This document shows, piece after piece, positions 62,290 to 64,000 of a stretch of 64,000 bases of DNA (position 1 is the first letter of the stretch; each line of letters opens with the position of its first letter). The notes below the pieces were generated by a model that ran no database searches, was not told where the DNA came from, and worked only from the letters and a program-made list of their open reading frames with translations. The DNA is taken from NCBI GenBank assembly GCA_951800645.1, contig CATOIK010000004.1:62001-126000 (forward strand), in the 5' to 3' direction. The stretch comes from an uncultured Eubacteriales bacterium (GTDB taxonomy: Bacteria; Bacillota; Clostridia; Lachnospirales; Lachnospiraceae). The position numbers were made by a program, and so were the translations under genes.

Positions 62290-63459
62290 TTAATCAAAAT
62301 AGATTGTTACCTTTTTACCACTCAAATGGGCTTTTCCCGGAAACGCTGCCAGAACCTCCTCATTAGTTGGGGTCTGGTATCCGCTTCGTTCACAAAATTC
62401 GGCAATCCCAGAATAATACTCTTTATTAGAACCATACTTTGACTCTTCCCAGTCAAAGACACGGAAGAAACGATCTTTGGTAGTTGGCTCATGCCTAACC
62501 CATACACCGTTGACCCGGTAAATCGGGAAACCATGATTCCCAATAATATCTCCAGAAACTACCAGGTTTACACAATTGGCAAGTAAGCCCGCTGCCGATG
62601 AGTAACCACCACAGTTACATTTTCCATCAACCAAACACCCAATCGCTGTTGATGCATCACCCCAGTCACTTACTGTCTGTCCGAAATCATTTACACTGTA
62701 GGTGGTGTCATCGTAATAGTCTGCCCTTGCAATGCGTTCAGAAATCCTCACGGCTTTTTCAAAATCCGAAGCATTTCTCCAGTCAAAGCTGTTCATAAAA
62801 GCCACTATTTCACTTTTCAAAGCATCTATCCTTCCACGATTGGCATCTGCATACTCTTTTCTACCGGTATCTGAAATACCTGCAAGCTCGGCAACTGCAA
62901 TCAATTCTCTTGGAGGAAAACAACCGCTCAGCGGCAACATGCTATCCATTGCTAAGGCATCCTGCATTATTATTTCTGATGTACCTGTATGATGATACTG
63001 TTCGTTCCAACGATTATCTGAATCCGGATCAATCTCCCATAAGTAATCTGCATCCCATTTCCACATCACTTCGCCATTCGCATTCCTTACAAAATAATCT
63101 TTTAAATGTGCCAGCGGCGCTTCCTCATTTCTCTGAGACATATCCGTAACGGCGGAAGCGCCAACGATCTTCGTCTGCACCACCCCATCCACCACCCACG
63201 CTCCGGAAGCGTCCACCTGGTAGTTATCCGGGGTGGTGGTATTTTGGAGAAGCATACCGTCTTCATTGAAATAGTAGCTCTCTGATACGCCGTCTCCGTT
63301 TCCGTCAATCCAGTGCCAGCCGCCTTTCGCATAAGTGCCGTCATCGTTCTGGTACTTGTAGGAGCCGTCTGCGCCCTGCCAGGTTCCGGCAAAGGCTGTA
63401 GTAGGAAATAACATGGCTGCTGCCATGGATATGGCAATCATTCGTTTCGTTCTTTTCAT
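62290..63459 (-). CDS. secreted transglutaminase-like protein with N-terminal cell-wall-binding-type repeat
   Basis: Signal peptide; GTWQGADGSYKYQNDDGTYAKGGWHWIDGNGDG; core DGKCNCGGYSSAAGLLANCVNLVVSGDIIGNHGFPIYRVNGVWVRHEPTTKDRFFRVFDWE. Confidence 0.75.
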   Translation of the reverse strand: MKRTKRMIAISMAAAMLFPTTAFAGTWQGADGSYKYQNDDGTYAKGGWHWIDGNGDGVSESYYFNEDGMLLQNTTTPDNYQVDASGAWVVDGVVQTKIVGASAVTDMSQRNEEAPLAHLKDYFVRNANGEVMWKWDADYLWEIDPDSDNRWNEQYHHTGTSEIIMQDALAMDSMLPLSGCFPPRELIAVAELAGISDTGRKEYADANRGRIDALKSEIVAFMNSFDWRNASDFEKAVRISERIARADYYDDTTYSVNDFGQTVSDWGDASTAIGCLVDGKCNCGGYSSAAGLLANCVNLVVSGDIIGNHGFPIYRVNGVWVRHEPTTKDRFFRVFDWEESKYGSNKEYYSGIAEFCERSGYQTPTNEEVLAAFPGKAHLSGKKVTIYFD

Positions 63460-63556
63460 TCTACTCTCCTCCTTAAAAAATAGGGTTTGCTCTTACTTTT
63501 ATAGTTAAGCAGGACTTCCTGACATCGTTTTCTCATTTACACTTTATCATCCATAT

Positions 63557-64000
63557 CTACAATTCCAAATCCTCGCTAAAATTTCTCTGCCGCTGAATTG
63601 TCTGGGGATAAACAAAATCTCTCGCTATGCTATAATATGCCTCCTGTTCCTGCTGAAAGTATGACGCCAGATCCTTCATTTCACCTGTCTGCTGTGCCTT
63701 ATTCAGGACATGATAATACAGAATCTTATTTTTATCCTGGATAATGAAAGGAACCAGGTCATTTTTTATACATTCCTTAAAAAGGAAAATACGGCCTGTC
63801 CGTCCATTGCCATCCTGGAATGGATGAATCCGCTCAAATTCCGAATGGAGCTTTGCCAAATCCAGTATGGTATGGCTGTCTTTTTCGTGATAATCTGCAA
63901 GCATTTTCTTCATTCTTTCCGGTACTTCCTCTGGCAAAGCGGTTTCAATATTAGAAACCATATTCCGCCGGTTTTTATATTCTCCCACCGGGTAGCCGTT
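63557..64000 (-). CDS. Fic/DOC family protein, 5' part outside window
   Basis: HSEFERIHPFQDGNGRTGRIFLFKECI: HxFxDGNGRxxR AMPylase motif; reading frame continues past 64000 (NGYPVGEYKNRRN). Confidence 0.9.
   Translation of the reverse strand, partial: NGYPVGEYKNRRNMVSNIETALPEEVPERMKKMLADYHEKDSHTILDLAKLHSEFERIHPFQDGNGRTGRIFLFKECIKNDLVPFIIQDKNKILYYHVLNKAQQTGEMKDLASYFQQEQEAYYSIARDFVYPQTIQRQRNFSEDLEL

Larger units (their letters stand above)
40970..64000. mobile_element. putative integrative/mobilizable element or genomic island (right end outside window)
   Basis: Large serine recombinase next to the housekeeping cluster, then ArdC-like antirestriction gene, HipA-like module, giant Cna-B adhesin; no relaxase or T4SS seen in the window; extent to the right edge is uncertain. 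Confidence 0.5.

Noticed and set aside
40970-64000. Complete conjugative element
   Set aside because: No relaxase, coupling protein or VirB4-type ATPase seen in the window; only a partial/putative element can be claimed

Overview
Low-to-mid GC Firmicutes chromosome window, Lachnospiraceae/Clostridia-like by the r-protein cluster and protein types (inference). Almost everything is on the minus strand. Left to right: a CadA-type metal P-type ATPase (cut by the left edge) with an HMA chaperone and ArsR regulator; a MurNAc catabolism operon (GNAT, murP-like PTS, RpiR, murQ); rplM-rpsI; a YczE/YitT-like membrane protein; ecfA1-ecfA2-ecfT-truA, where truA has a C-terminal extension; glpK; an orphan TM1266-like regulator (+); a cell-wall-binding-repeat protein; a TctABC operon with an MBL-fold hydrolase and divergent LysR; the S10-spc-alpha r-protein superoperon (rplQ back to rpsJ, ~21.9-38.9 kb); and a second cell-wall-binding-repeat protein. 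From ~40.97 kb an accessory region begins. It holds a large serine recombinase in a chain of overlapping small or truncated ORFs, a partly decayed HipA-like kinase module, an ArdC-like antirestriction/zincin protein, a small TM protein, a 5127-aa Cna-B/SpaA-type surface protein, a secreted transglutaminase-like protein and a Fic protein cut by the right edge. Most notable signals: (1) a family of ~123-nt multi-hairpin intergenic repeats (4 near-identical copies plus one diverged tandem copy) with compensatory stem changes; (2) the 5127-aa adhesin, whose LPRTG/TM end is fused in frame to a second signal-peptide/TM protein, with an SD-like sequence and ATT codon at the junction; (3) a hairpin attenuator between the transglutaminase-like gene and the giant gene; (4) densely structured r-protein spacers (rpsN-rpsH, infA-rpmJ) that look like undescribed cis RNAs; (5) the HipA-like split module with an in-frame TGA. 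No tRNA, rRNA or CRISPR array was recognised. All assignments come from reading the sequence; no database search was run.
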